This document shows positions 1 through 10,781 of a DNA stretch of 64,000 bases, piece after piece (positions within the stretch are counted from its first letter, which is position 1; the number at the start of each line of letters is the position of its first letter). The DNA lies in contig NBIV01000082.1 in NCBI GenBank assembly GCA_003194525.1, positions 1 through 64,000 of the forward strand. The letters are read 5' to 3'. Position numbers and translations under genes: made by a program. The notes under the pieces were generated by a model. That model did not search any database. It worked only from the letters and a program-made list of their open reading frames with translations, and had not been told where the DNA came from. The DNA is from Gracilariopsis chorda (Eukaryota; Rhodophyta; Florideophyceae; Gracilariales; Gracilariaceae).

Positions 1-33
1 CAAAAATCGTCTTGCACGCCCCGTTTGCCCATG

Positions 34-338
34 CAAAACGCCCATTTGGCGCAACGCCTCCCTACCTTCAAAAAAAAAATCAGCAGCAGCAGCAGCAGCA
101 AAGCGTTCAGTTAATTAGCTGCTGCTGCTGCATGTTGACTGTGCAATGGCTGCTGAATGGCTTGCAATACAATCAAATTGTAGTGCCAGCCACTCAGCAG
201 CAAAAACCCAGCGGTTGATTGACGGGAGGCGGTGCGCCAATAAACCGCCCTGTATGCCCCTCTACGCGCTTGCAAAACTGCCATTTGGCGCAATGCCTCC
301 CTACCATTTAAAAAATTCAGCAGCAGCAGCAGCAGCAA
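34..338. repeat. Diverged tandem duplication with CAG runs
   Basis: A segment beginning caaaacgcccatttggcgca at 34 recurs at 273 with a few changes, a period of 239 bp. Each copy ends in a run of about six CAG units (near 79-98 and 319-337), with CTG runs in the opposite sense near 119-131. Short frames here encode poly-Gln or poly-Leu on opposite strands and look like repeat artefacts. No gene is recognised. Confidence 0.7.
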
Positions 339-479
339 AGCTTGCTGCTTACTGGCTGGCACTCCCATAATGACTGCAGTGCAACCCAGTTACACAAAGC
401 AACGTGTCGCGCTTTCTCATCATTGGCTGGCACTGCAGTCAATTTAGGCACCTAAACACAAATCCATACGGCTCCACAT

Positions 480-880
480 ACTCTAGGCGCCGCGGCGCCC
501 CGTGGTTCTACGAGCGCTATTGCGATCGCAAGCGAGCAAAGTGCTCGGGGAGCCTCCGAACGCTACTAAATACATAAAGCTACAAAACCAACGCGGCGCG
601 CAGCGCCGCCCATGGCCGAAGGCCGTTTCCACTTGTTTGATGTCTAACAACTGTAGTCGAACGATAGCGAGAGCCTGGAGACACACTCGGCGATGAGTGG
701 GAGGATCCAGGAATTGACAAACGGAGAGAGTGACAGGCTTGTATCCAATAGGGCGTCGCAAAAGAAAGCTTCCCTCGCTGAAGTTTGTCGTTTTGCGGCG
801 GGGTTCTGGTACCCGCTGTAGAACAAAAAACCCTGATATCCAATAATTCACAAGCAACCAACTCTCCTTTTACGAATATC
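480..880. mobile_element. GC-rich hairpin-laden island, possible decayed LTR
   Basis: This stretch holds many small perfect inverted repeats: ggcgcc-gc-ggcgcc near 487, the 12-bp palindrome ttgcgatcgcaa near 520, ggcgc-gca-gcgcc near 596, and ggcc-gaa-ggcc near 614. The texture matches that of the LTR retrotransposon at 1957-11596 and differs from the flanks. An open minus frame of 124 codons has no recognisable domain. I infer a fragment of a related element. No ends, target duplication or partner LTR were found. Confidence 0.3.
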
Positions 881-1956
881 AGACCCAACCCACCTCCATC
901 TAGCTATCATCTCCTCAGCTGTTCCACATTACTAAATTTGATAACATGCACTGAGAAATCTCTCAGGATGAGACCCGACATAAAATTGTTTTGTTATGGC
1001 TCTTTCTTCTCGATACTATGTGGTGGAATACAAACGAGCTTCGCTTGAAAACAGTTTAAGCTCTTCAAACGCAGCAAAGCATCTCGAAAAGAAAAGGTTC
1101 AAAAGAGTCGGGTAACAAAAAATGTATCCACGCTCAAGTCGGCACAGAATGTATGAATTCATATTATGTGATAAAGATGACAATTTATATCGTTCATATG
1201 AACGCTAACAGATAGCGGATCTCCATGATCTTCTTCCTGTAATTGAAAAAATGCATCAAAATTGTGAAAATCAACCCCATACTCTATGCATGCAAAAAAG
1301 AGAGAAAGAAAAACAAGTTGGCGATCAGTGGACCCTCTGAGATTGGAAATGTGGTATGTTAGAACAGTGAGTGTTTATGTAAGCGCTTTCCCCAGTATTT
1401 GGCTTTGTAAAATCTAGTGTGAGTGCTTTATAAAGGCTTCTGAAGACCTATGTTCAAGGTAGTTTCCGTTTTTTCTCAAATAGAAGTCCTGAAACAGCAG
1501 ATATAGATACAAAACTCTTTTCTTTTGAGCAGAGCTCTTGGTACATTAAAACAATATCAAGCATGGTCGTCATCATAGTTTCCATGTGTTTTGCGATATC
1601 TACATGCATTTGATTCGCCAATTGTTGTTTGGAATTACCTGCTACTCTTCTTTTTCTACTTTCACCGACAATACCAGACGTTTTTTTTCGCATTTTTCAT
1701 TTCCCTTTTTTGCATGTGCAGGGTTTTCATCGTGGTTTCGGAGCACAGTAGCCTGTTTTTTTGGCTTGAATATTACGGTATATTCGTTTTGCACGGCGCA
1801 ATTCGGGTGGAATATGTAGATCTTCGGTTGCTGTCCGCGTTTAATCCGGATGATCCAACTTAACCTTCAAACTTTCTGTCATTCTTCGCGGTACATCGTT
1901 TCTTTTCAGCCCACTGCGTGAAGTTTATTGCAACTCTGTCCCAATGGGTTCTGTGT
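881..1956. other. No gene recognised; contains a PIF-associated motif copy
   Basis: No convincing coding region. At 1318-1343 there is a copy, with two bases missing and one changed, of the left arm of the 12564-12610 palindrome inside the PIF/Harbinger element. The short minus frame at 1454-1693 is lysine-rich and helical-looking and could be a relic of a coiled-coil tail, but this is speculation. Confidence 0.4.
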
Positions 1957-2766
1957 TGCAACGCCCCAAAGGGGAGAAACACCGAAAGACGTTCGGCATC
2001 TTCCTCCGTGGAGGTGAACCCAGTTGGGTAGAGCCCCTCTAGGGTGGCACGGCGGAGCCGGTTTGTAAGACCGAGGCCACCTTTCGCGACTAGCGCAAGA
2101 GGTTTAGGACAAGAATCGGTATCCGCGAGAGCGGGAATGCGTCCTCGTCAGAGGTAGGTTTCCACGTAAGTGGGGGTGTGCGAGCGGATGCGCACACGAG
2201 AGCCGCGGATAGCGGGAGGTGCTACCCTAAAAAGGGGAAAAGGAATGGCGAAGAGGAGGAAGAGAGGACGAAGTGAGTTGCGAGAGCGACGGGGACGAAC
2301 GGCGATGCCGGTAACAATATCCCTATACAGGGCGCAACACCAATGTAATTGAAATAATATGACTCCCAGTGATGGTCCCTTAGATGTGCAAGGGGGTTAG
2401 ATGTCCCGTGGTTCACGGCGTTTCCCTCCAAGGAGGAGTAGAGCACGCGCGCAAGCGGTAACAACTAGAGCCAATTCCCCAGGTTAAGGTCCCTTTTTGG
2501 GGAATGTTTACTGGTGCGACGGCAGTGCGCCGTCGCACTAAGTACTTGCTTCCCTGAAATGGGTGTGAAAATAATAAATAAAATCAAGTAAAATACTCCA
2601 CATTTCGTGGCAACATCCACTACTGTGGCCAACCGCCAATTGACCCAAAACCGTGTCCCACGTGTCAATACCCACCATTGTGGGGCGTAGTTCATATACA
2701 CACTACACAACCGATAATATCGGGAAAACAATCAAGTACCAGGAATCTCTCCCTGAGGGCGTTGCA
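1957..2766 (-). repeat. 3' LTR of the chromovirus
   Basis: Left LTR, 810 bp, the 3' LTR because the element reads on the minus strand. It begins TGCAACGCCC and ends GGGCGTTGCA, a perfect 10-bp terminal inverted repeat that includes the usual TG...CA. It matches the right LTR closely. All five bases of length difference are single-base changes in homopolymer runs. It contains many short inverted repeats, the longest being two 10-bp arms at 2514-2523 and 2529-2538. Confidence 0.95.
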
Positions 2767-2771
2767 CTACA

Positions 2772-2783
2772 TCTCCCCCCCCT
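2772..2783 (-). other. Polypurine tract next to the 3' LTR
   Basis: On the minus strand this reads AGGGGGGGGAGA and lies six bases from the LTR edge. It sits where a Gypsy element primes plus-strand DNA synthesis. It is identified by position and composition only. Confidence 0.75.
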
Positions 2784-3045
2784 AAGACGGGAAAACGACC
2801 GCGGACGCGGAGGGTTCCCAGACGAAAATGGGTGATAAAAGCGCGTACGCCGTCTCCGGTTCTTCTTTCCTGGCATAGCCGGCTATTGTAGTATATTGTT
2901 GTGGGGAGCTAGCTGCTCCCTTGAATAAACTTTCCCGTTTTGAACGGTGATTCTCGGTTGAGTTCCCCGTCTTCGACGGACCTTGCCTTGTTATCCTTTT
3001 CCTATTGCCCTCCGTTTGCGCGGCAACGTTACCCAACTTGGGCAT

Positions 3046-3237
3046 TTACCAGCGTGGCTGGAGCTGCAGTTCCTCTTTGAGGGTGGTATCGCACGACCTG
3101 CGACCGTGGGAGGTGTTCGATTGACTCCCACGTATCCCCACTGGGTCATACCCGTACCAGCGGACGCGGTATTGTAGAATACCATCCTGGTCCCAGGTGT
3201 GTCCGACAAGTCGGTCTACTACGAACTCTCGTTCGTA
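3046..3237 (-). pseudogene. Chromodomain at the end of pol, frameshifted
   Basis: The minus frame contains YEREFVVDRLVGHTWDQDGI followed by LQYRVRWYGYDP, the beta-strand core of a chromodomain (family pattern: Y-V-E-K-I-L...LQYLVKWKGY). Just after this the expected Trp-containing segment, DTWESIEHLP, is found in a different frame, so a one-base shift near 3125 breaks the domain. In chromoviruses this domain follows integrase and binds modified histone tails. Here it lies about 1.4 kb past the recognisable integrase, a longer gap than usual. Confidence 0.8.
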
Positions 3238-6200
3238 GACCTGCCGGCCGTGCCGGGTGGTGGTTGTACTCCCTTGCGGGGGCTGCCCGCTGTGCGGTAT
3301 AATGTCCCTTAGCAGGGTGTTCGGCGATAACTCCGGCGTTGCCGTGCGCTGTGATAGCGGCCGCTGCTCATGCGGGAAGATATACCTCAAGAGGGTGTGT
3401 GGTGCCACGGTTTTCACCGGCAAGTCATTCCCCATTGGGGCAGGTTCATTTCCGCTTTCGCGGTATTGCGGGCGAACCGCCAGTCGGCGGGGACTTGGGC
3501 TCCGCCTTCGTGGTTGAGCTCATGAACCGCGAGTTTGCGGGAAGATGACCACTCCTGCGGAATCGGCAATTCCACAATCCCCTGGGGGTCCCGTGCGACA
3601 CGGTGATTGGGTGGCAAACCGCCTCCCTGCCAGGCGCACGAGCGCTCTGCACCATACGTTCCGGCGATGCCGTGGTGTCCCCGGTTACTGACGGGTTGCC
3701 TGGGGCTAACTCCGGTACACCGGTATTTTGGTCAAAATTCCCCATTGGTAGGTGCCGGGCAGGTGCCGATGACACCCTTTTCAGGGGCTTGGCCGCTAAG
3801 TGCGGTGCACCGTCTCCACGCGGAGGAGCAGCGTCCGGTATGACCGGTTTTGAGCGTGCGATGGCGTGCGCTTTTTCCAGGTTCCTCGGTTCTTCCTCGC
3901 AGCGTTGCGAGAGGTGGCGCAAATTATTCCCCGGAACGGGGGGTTCAATTCCGTCAACGACGGGAGGCATTTCCGGTGCTTGCGAGCCAGGGCTTCAAGC
4001 TTCGACTGCGGCTTGGCTGCCTTTTTCCCCAAGAGGGTGTGGGTATTTCCCTGTGAGGCCGGCGTATCTGGGCGCCCCTTCTCCGCAAGGCGCGGGTCTG
4101 ATCGACCTGATTGAACAGCTTCCACGTGGGCATCCGCCAGTGGCGGCTTCGATGCATCGCTCTGCTCAGGGGATTGAGGGCGATCGTCGCCGTAGTCCCG
4201 TAACGGGGATCCCTCCCTGACAGGGTGTGCGGTGACTGCGTTTCAACTTCCCGTTGCGACGACGATATCGTTCCTCGAAAACGAGTGCTCTCCTCCTCCT
4301 TCTTAGACGGAACGGCGGGATAAGGGATAAAATTCCCCACCTGGCGGGTATAAATGCGCGCCAGTGGAGCCGACGTGGTAGGGGAGGCGCTGAGAGGCCC
4401 GAATTACCCGGCTGAGCCGGTGAGTCGGACAGAGTCGGTAGGTCTGAGAGTCCCCGGCTGGGGTGTGGTAGTACCGTAGGCCTAGTACTCCCGGATGGTT
4501 TCCGGTGTTGAAGAGTTTGTAGAAACGGGGTTGCCTGGATCCAGGACTACCTCTCACGAGGGAGGAGGGACAAGGACAACACGATCACGGGAAATCCGTT
4601 CGTGCGTGTCGCCCATCTCTACCACGACAGTGTCGGTGTTTACAGAGATGACCTTGGATGGTCCATCCACCACAGGCGAGAGTTTATGGCGATTCTCCGG
4701 TTCCGGGTTGTAGTACTCCTTCCTGATGAAGATGTAGTTATTCGCCCGAGTCGGGACATTTTTCCTCGCAAGCGAGCATCATAATCCCGCTTGTAAGCGG
4801 CTTGGGCCCGTGCCATAGACGTCCGCGCAGCGGGGACCAGCTTGGAAAGCCATTGCTTCCATTGCTGCCGGTAGATACCCACGGATGGGAAATTGTCCAA
4901 GGTAGCTTGGGGTTCCAGCGCCACAGGCGGGGGTGTTTTAGATACAACCAACTCGAATGGCGAAACTCCGGTAGTCCGGTGTACCTGCGTGTTGTACGCG
5001 TAGGTTACCGCATCAGCGTACATGTTCCAGTTCTTTGGGTGGTCTGCGACGTAGGAACGTAACGCCGCGAGTAACGTCCAGTTAAACCGTTCAACTTGCC
5101 CATTACACTGGGGTGGTAGGTAGTCGTGAACAAGTTCTTGACATCCAGGATGCGACAAACATCCTGGAAGAACTTGCTCACGAACTGCTTCCCGTTGTCA
5201 GAGAGCACCTCTACAGGGGGACCGTAGACAAAAATCCAGTGCGTCACCAGAGCCTGGGGCACTGTGAGAGCGGTTATCCTCCGAAGAGGGACAGTCCGTA
5301 CCAGCTTAGAAAAGCGGTCGGTAATGACAAGTAGAAACTTGTTTCCACGTTTCGTGGTGATTAATGGTCCAAGAATATCGATCGCGATAAACTCGAGCGG
5401 CGCCCTTGCGGGGAATAGTTTCATCTTCTTCGCATTTTTGCGGAGTTTGAGGCGATTCTTCGCGCATTCGCTACAAAACCGCACAGTTGCGTAGCAATCC
5501 ACCGCCATTGCGGGCCAATAGAAATCCCTTCGCAGGGTTAGGTAGAGTTTCCTCCCACCTGGGTGACCTCCAATGGGGGCGTAGTGTGATAGATGCAACA
5601 CCCGCGATTGCAGGGAATGTGGTACCACAATCTGTGGGCGGGCTTCGACCTTTCTTACGAGGTAGCCTTTGTCGTTTACCCCGAAAGGGACATCTTCACC
5701 ACCGTTGATACGGGCACGAATTCTCGTACAGAATGGGTTGCCGAATTGTTCTCGGATCATTTCTTCCGGTGATACGGGTACAAAGTTTCCCGGTAACGGG
5801 TTCTCAGATTTATCTCGCGATGCGAGTAGTTCGTCAAATTCAGCATCCTCGTCCCAGTTTTCTGGCCCAGCCTCGACGGCACATTCCGGATCATCCGGGT
5901 CTATGGCCATGAAACATGGGACTTCATCATCCTCCGTTGGGAGTGCTTCCCCACTTGTGGGTAACCGCGACAGGGCGTCGGCTTGGGTGTTCTGCGCGCC
6001 CTTTTTATAAATGACTTGAAAGTCATATTCCGCGAGGCGCAGTCTCCAGCGCATGAGGCGTCCCGACGGGTCGGAGATATTCATCAACCACCTCAGCGAG
6101 GAATGATCCGTGTACACGGTGAAGTGAACTCCCATAAGGTAGGGGCGCAGAGTGGTCATCGCCCATACGACGGCGAGGCACTCCTTCTCCGATACGGAGT

Positions 6201-8479
6201 AGTTCCGCTCATGAACATTGAGCGAGCGCGAACAATAACCCATTGGGTGTCGTTCCCCCTCGGGCGTGGTTTGAAAAAGAGCACACCCGACTTGGTAGTG
6301 GCTCGAGTCCGTATCTACGGAGTATGGCAACCCAAGTTTTGGGAGATGTAGGATTGGTGCTGATGTGACAGCCTCCTTCAAGGAGTTAAAAGCTTCCGAT
6401 TGCTCGGGCGTAAATGTTCCCAGTTTTGGGGGTTCCCCTTTCGCAACAACGCGTTCAGGGGCGCCGCAGTATCCGAAAAGTTCGGGATAAACCGTCGATA
6501 GACGTTGACCAGCCCCAAAAAGGAGCACAGTTCCATTTTAGTACGGGGTTCTTTCGCCTCGACGAGGGATTTGACTCGAGCTTTCTCGATCGCTAACCGT
6601 CCAGGACGGATAATGTGACCCAGATACTTCACAGTATCTGTGAAAAACTCGCATTTCCTCAACTTGAGGGTTATTCCCGCATCGCGTAGTACGGTCAGCA
6701 CGTCTTGGACGTGAGTGAGATGGTCGTCCAACGAGTTGGAGAAGATGATAATATCATCAAGGTAGACCAGACAACTCCGCCACTTAAAGCGGTTGAGTAG
6801 AATATCTACTGCACGCTGAAAGTTGGGGGGGCGTTGGTTAACCCAAATGGCATCCGCTTGAAGCAGTACGTTCCTGCGTGGCAGATGAATGCGGTTTTGT
6901 CGCGATCCTCCTGTCTGATAGGTACTTGCCAATATCCCTAATTGGCATCAAGGGCCGTGAACACGGTGGCGTCTCTAAGGGAGTCAATGCACTCGTCCAT
7001 ACGAGGGATAGGGTACGTGTCCCTAACGGTCACGGCATTGAGCCGGCGGTAGTCGACACAGAACCTCCAGGTTCCGTCGGCCTTTAAAGCCAGTACAACT
7101 GGGGATGCCCAGGGTGATTGAGCGGGCTCAATCACACCTGCGCGGAGCATCTTGTCCACTTGGGACTGCTCCTCTTCCCGAGCTTTCGGACCTGCCCTGT
7201 AAGGGGGTTATGCAACCGGTCGCGCACCGGGGATTAAATCGATCCGGTGTTCCGTTTCATTAATCTCGCCAAGCGAGCCATCCCACATTGTGTTGAATTC
7301 CCGTAACATGGTACGGAGTTTGTCGCGGTGCGACTCTGGCACGTGGCTGAAGTCCAGCGCTTCAAGTGCTTTTTTCCGGATCATTCCAGTCGTTGCTCGA
7401 TGGAGCATTGTCCTGTGGAACAGGTGTGGTTCGCAATTCGGAGTTACTCGGTATGTTCGACGCTGAAGTAGCGGTTTCCTCCCCCTCCTTAGACTTGACG
7501 TCTTCGAACGGCGGGGCGAACTCCTCAGAAGGGGTGGTAACTCCGAGTACATCGGCGGCTGTCATCTTCGTTGGCAGCATTCCCATAGGATGGGGGTTAC
7601 ACTCCCAATTACTTGGTGTTTGACCAGATACTGGGGGTGTTTGCCAAGGTTAGCAACCAATATCCGGAAAGGAACATCCGGGGAAATGGAGAAAATTCCA
7701 TTAGCTAGCGCCAGCTGGGATTTCTCGTACAACGAGGCGAGGGGTTGTATAACCCGAAGACCGTGTTGACGGGAAATTACCTGCACCCAGACTTGGGACT
7801 CAGCCGGTATAGAAACCGAGGCAGCGACGCGGAGCTTGGTGGACTAGCGGGACGCGGGCGGTGGTTCCTGCGCAGCAGGGAGCGGAACTTGTTTCCGAGA
7901 GGACCGCTTTAGCGGGCGGCAAACAATCGGAACCGACGATCCGTCGTCAAGTTCTACACGCCTGAGGCGGGGCCTGATTGCGTCGACAAATCTGTCGCAG
8001 TAATCACATCCCAGTATCACTGGTGCTGCCAATGAATGGCAAACGATGAAGTCCAACTTCACCACGGAGGTACCAAGTCTCACGACGAGGTCCACTGTGC
8101 CCACCGTTTGTAACGGATTGTTGTTCGCATCCAAAATGTCGGGGACCGCGTCAGAGCGGATATGTGACCGCACAAGCGGGGGTAACAATGATTCCACAAC
8201 AAAGTTGGGGCCTGCACCTGTATCCAGGACGGTGAGAAACCTCACCATAAACTGGGGATCAAGGCCAAGGTCGGCATAGACCTTATAATTGCGTTTGGCC
8301 AAGACCAAGACTCTACCGGGAATCCGGGGACTTTTACTCCGTATCCACGGGCGACGCAACACACCGAGGTGCGCAGAGTCCGCTTCAGCGGTGTCTTTCC
8401 TCGAAAGGACTTTCACCGGGGAGCGAGGCGGGGACGCCTCGGGCGCCAACAGCCTCGTTCTTGAGGACGTCTCTCCCAA
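3238..8479 (-). pseudogene. pol: Decayed pol: protease, RT, RNase H, integrase
   Basis: Domains follow in normal order on the minus strand. The aspartic protease motif LDTGAG is near 8230. RT has GTWRFCVDYRRLN near 7060 and the catalytic YLDD at about 6764-6753. RNase H (TDSSHYQVGCALF, later YTDHSSLRWL) spans about 6320-6050. The integrase HHCC zinc motif is near 5560-5470. The DDE triad is D in IAIDILGP near 5390, D in SDNGKQF near 5200 and E in GQVERFNW near 5090. In-frame stops lie at about 7844, 7208 and 6938. Frame changes are needed near 7580, 7390, 6830 (a G7 run), 6450, 5100 and after 4660. As assembled it cannot make one polyprotein. From 4640 to 3240 the frames are proline-rich with no known domain. 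Confidence 0.9.
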
Positions 8480-8496
8480 AGGGGAGACTCCCTCAG

Positions 8497-10671
8497 TTAG
8501 TTTTCCGCCTTCGGCGGTGGGTTGGGTTCCTCGACAACGAGTGCTTCATCCCGTTGACGGGGGTTTCTATCCGCATAAGCGGGGGTTGCAACGGATGGTT
8601 GCACGATCTCCCGAATCGGGGTGTATGAAGCTTGCCGCGCACGCGGGGTCTGTGGTAGGGCATGGGAAAAGTCCGTTCTAGCACGGAAGTAGGAAGCCGT
8701 CGGGACGGAACGTTTCTCCTCTGGAGTGAGGGCCTCGTAGTTTGCCACCACCTTGGCCATATCCTTCAGTGAGCAGATACACTGAGGCGAGGTATGGCCA
8801 TAGGCATAACAAAGGTGGCAAATGAGAGCCAACACCGCGACAGGCGGATTATTATTCCGAGTATCGGAGAAGCGAACCGCAGGGCGGGTGTCAGTCCATG
8901 CAGGCCGTTGATAACGGGAATGACCGTTTGAAAACGGGAGTCGTTGGGGTTGGACCCCACCGTTTCCACCGTAAAGAACGGGATCTTCTGTTCCCGTATC
9001 ACGGGTCATCTCCGTCGTCAACGGCAAATCACTGGTAAGTATCGACACACCATCCCCTTGCACTAAATGCACGGTATCAAATCCCTGTCTAGGGTTCCCA
9101 TCCCCAGTGAGCGGGAGTGAGGAAGCTTTGCTTTCTATCAACAACGCCTTGGTGGATTTAGACCGATTGTTCGGAGTTCTTGCACGAAGTGCATCCCCTT
9201 CCGCTCGGGCGTGTTGGACCAGCTCGAGATAGGTGATCCTCCGCTTGTCCTCCCGATAACGGGTAACTAAACCCCGGATTGCCGGGTCAAGACCATCAAT
9301 GAACATGGTACTGCGCTCCCCAGCGGGGTATACGTTACCACATCTGTGGAAAGCCTTGTGAATGCGCACCGAGTAATCAGTCTCGGTCTCTCCAGCACGC
9401 TGGCGTGTATCTCGCGAAGCGAGGATAGCCTGCTGAATAGCGGTGTTTGTGGCGTACGAGCGCAGAAGATACTGCACAGCCTCCAGCCCGCAAGTAACCC
9501 CTCCCTCAGAGGCGCGAGAAGATCCTCTGACAGAGTTGTATTGGTCCTCCTCCACTCCCCGTAAGAAATACGGTAAAGCCAAATAGGCTTGTCCCTCATT
9601 CATACCGAGGATATCGGCCTCCGCTACAAAGCGGCATAGGAAATCCAGTACTAGGACCGGGTCCTCTCCAGTAAAATACTGGTTGCAGAGCGAGAGCTGC
9701 ATTCGCTTAATGCATTCTCGCACCTTTCCCGTACCACGGGGCGTACGTCCAAGTGACGAATCTTCGAGCCGGTAGTACCGGTATGATAAAAGCTTCCGGT
9801 AATCCGGGTTTGTCGGTTTCAATTCCCGGAGACCGGGGTGTCTTCTCCCCTTCTGGCGGGTTCGGATCACACCTTCAGTGGCCGATGACCGCTTCGAGCG
9901 GGAGGAGTAGCCTCGCTTCTCGTTCTCCGAGTCGGAGTCCGAGGAGCTTGAGCTAACCGAATGGTTTCGGGATGAGTCCGACGATGTCGAAGAATCGGAG
10001 TCCGAATATTTTCGGTGGTGCTTCCGTCGATGACGGCGTTTCTTCTTCCCAGCAAGCTGGTCGTTGTGCGATGCCTCGTTTACTGGATCATCCGGGGATG
10101 GTTTGTCCCTGAAGACGAACTGCTCCAGCGTCTCCAGGCGGGCACCAATCCGATGAAATCGGGCTTCAACTCCTTCTTTGAAGGTAGCGGGTTGTCCCAA
10201 ACTCTCCAACACGGAGTTGACGTCAGACCGTAAAATACGGAGTTCCTCGGCGACCTCCTTTACGGGGGTTGCCAAGACCACCTCTTGGAGGGATTTTAGT
10301 TCCCCTACAAGGGTGTCATGGGCGGTCCACAGAGCGTGGACCTGGGATTCCAGGGAAGCCCCCTGGGGTGTGTTATCGCCCGTTCCACGGGGGCTTGAAG
10401 CCGCGACAGCGGGAGCAGGCTGGGGTGCCTGGGGCACTGCCGCAACAGCCGGAGTCGATGCTGCATTCCCCTGCGGGGGTGATGACGAGGGCAAAAGGAG
10501 GTTCCGGGGTTCCCGGTCGGGGGTATCATTGCGGAATGAAGCGGCGCCAGCACGGCTGGGACTTGTCCGTATAGGGGTACAAGGTACGAACCGAACTTCG
10601 GAAGTGTCCGCGTTGTCGCGGGAGCGACTACGCGTAACCACTGGCTCCACATCGGAGGGATTTCTCGACAT
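8497..10671 (-). CDS. gag: Gag polyprotein of the chromovirus
   Basis: An uninterrupted 724-codon frame starting with ATG 110 bp inside the 5' LTR. It carries a basic plus Ser/Asp-rich tract (RRHRRKHHRKYSDSDSS) near residues 210-250. Next comes a capsid-like helical region. A CCHC zinc knuckle, CHLCYAYGHTSPQC, with spacing C-x2-C-x4-H-x4-C, sits about 100 residues from the end. The knuckle is the nucleic-acid binding motif of retroelement Gag, which packages the RNA. The TAA stop is followed by pol in the -1 frame. Gag is intact while pol is broken, so this copy might still supply particles in trans, which is an inference. Confidence 0.9.
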   Translation of the reverse strand: MSRNPSDVEPVVTRSRSRDNADTSEVRFVPCTPIRTSPSRAGAASFRNDTPDREPRNLLLPSSSPPQGNAASTPAVAAVPQAPQPAPAVAASSPRGTGDNTPQGASLESQVHALWTAHDTLVGELKSLQEVVLATPVKEVAEELRILRSDVNSVLESLGQPATFKEGVEARFHRIGARLETLEQFVFRDKPSPDDPVNEASHNDQLAGKKKRRHRRKHHRKYSDSDSSTSSDSSRNHSVSSSSSDSDSENEKRGYSSRSKRSSATEGVIRTRQKGRRHPGLRELKPTNPDYRKLLSYRYYRLEDSSLGRTPRGTGKVRECIKRMQLSLCNQYFTGEDPVLVLDFLCRFVAEADILGMNEGQAYLALPYFLRGVEEDQYNSVRGSSRASEGGVTCGLEAVQYLLRSYATNTAIQQAILASRDTRQRAGETETDYSVRIHKAFHRCGNVYPAGERSTMFIDGLDPAIRGLVTRYREDKRRITYLELVQHARAEGDALRARTPNNRSKSTKALLIESKASSLPLTGDGNPRQGFDTVHLVQGDGVSILTSDLPLTTEMTRDTGTEDPVLYGGNGGVQPQRLPFSNGHSRYQRPAWTDTRPAVRFSDTRNNNPPVAVLALICHLCYAYGHTSPQCICSLKDMAKVVANYEALTPEEKRSVPTASYFRARTDFSHALPQTPRARQASYTPIREIVQPSVATPAYADRNPRQRDEALVVEEPNPPPKAEN

Positions 10672-10760
10672 GAGAAAATACCGTTACGACGGGAAACGAT
10701 CACGGAACTTCCGGTGAATGAAAACAAACCTCGTAAGACGGAAAACAAAAACCGATTCTA

Positions 10761-10773
10761 GGTCGGGAGACCA
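10761..10773 (-). other. Candidate primer-binding site
   Basis: On the minus strand this reads TGGTCTCCCGACC, beginning TGG as expected for pairing with a tRNA 3' CCA end. It lies eight bases inside the 5' LTR instead of directly at its edge. The gap plus the TGG forms a small hairpin, CCAC-TTT-GTGG on the plus strand. The matching tRNA cannot be named without the genome's tRNA set. Confidence 0.35.
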
Positions 10774-10781
10774 CTTTGTGG

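Noticed and set aside
483-857. 124-codon minus frame
   Set aside because: No domain, and sequence structure is dominated by inverted repeats.
3603-4220. 205-codon plus frame inside the retrotransposon
   Set aside because: Antisense to pol, explained by the high GC content.
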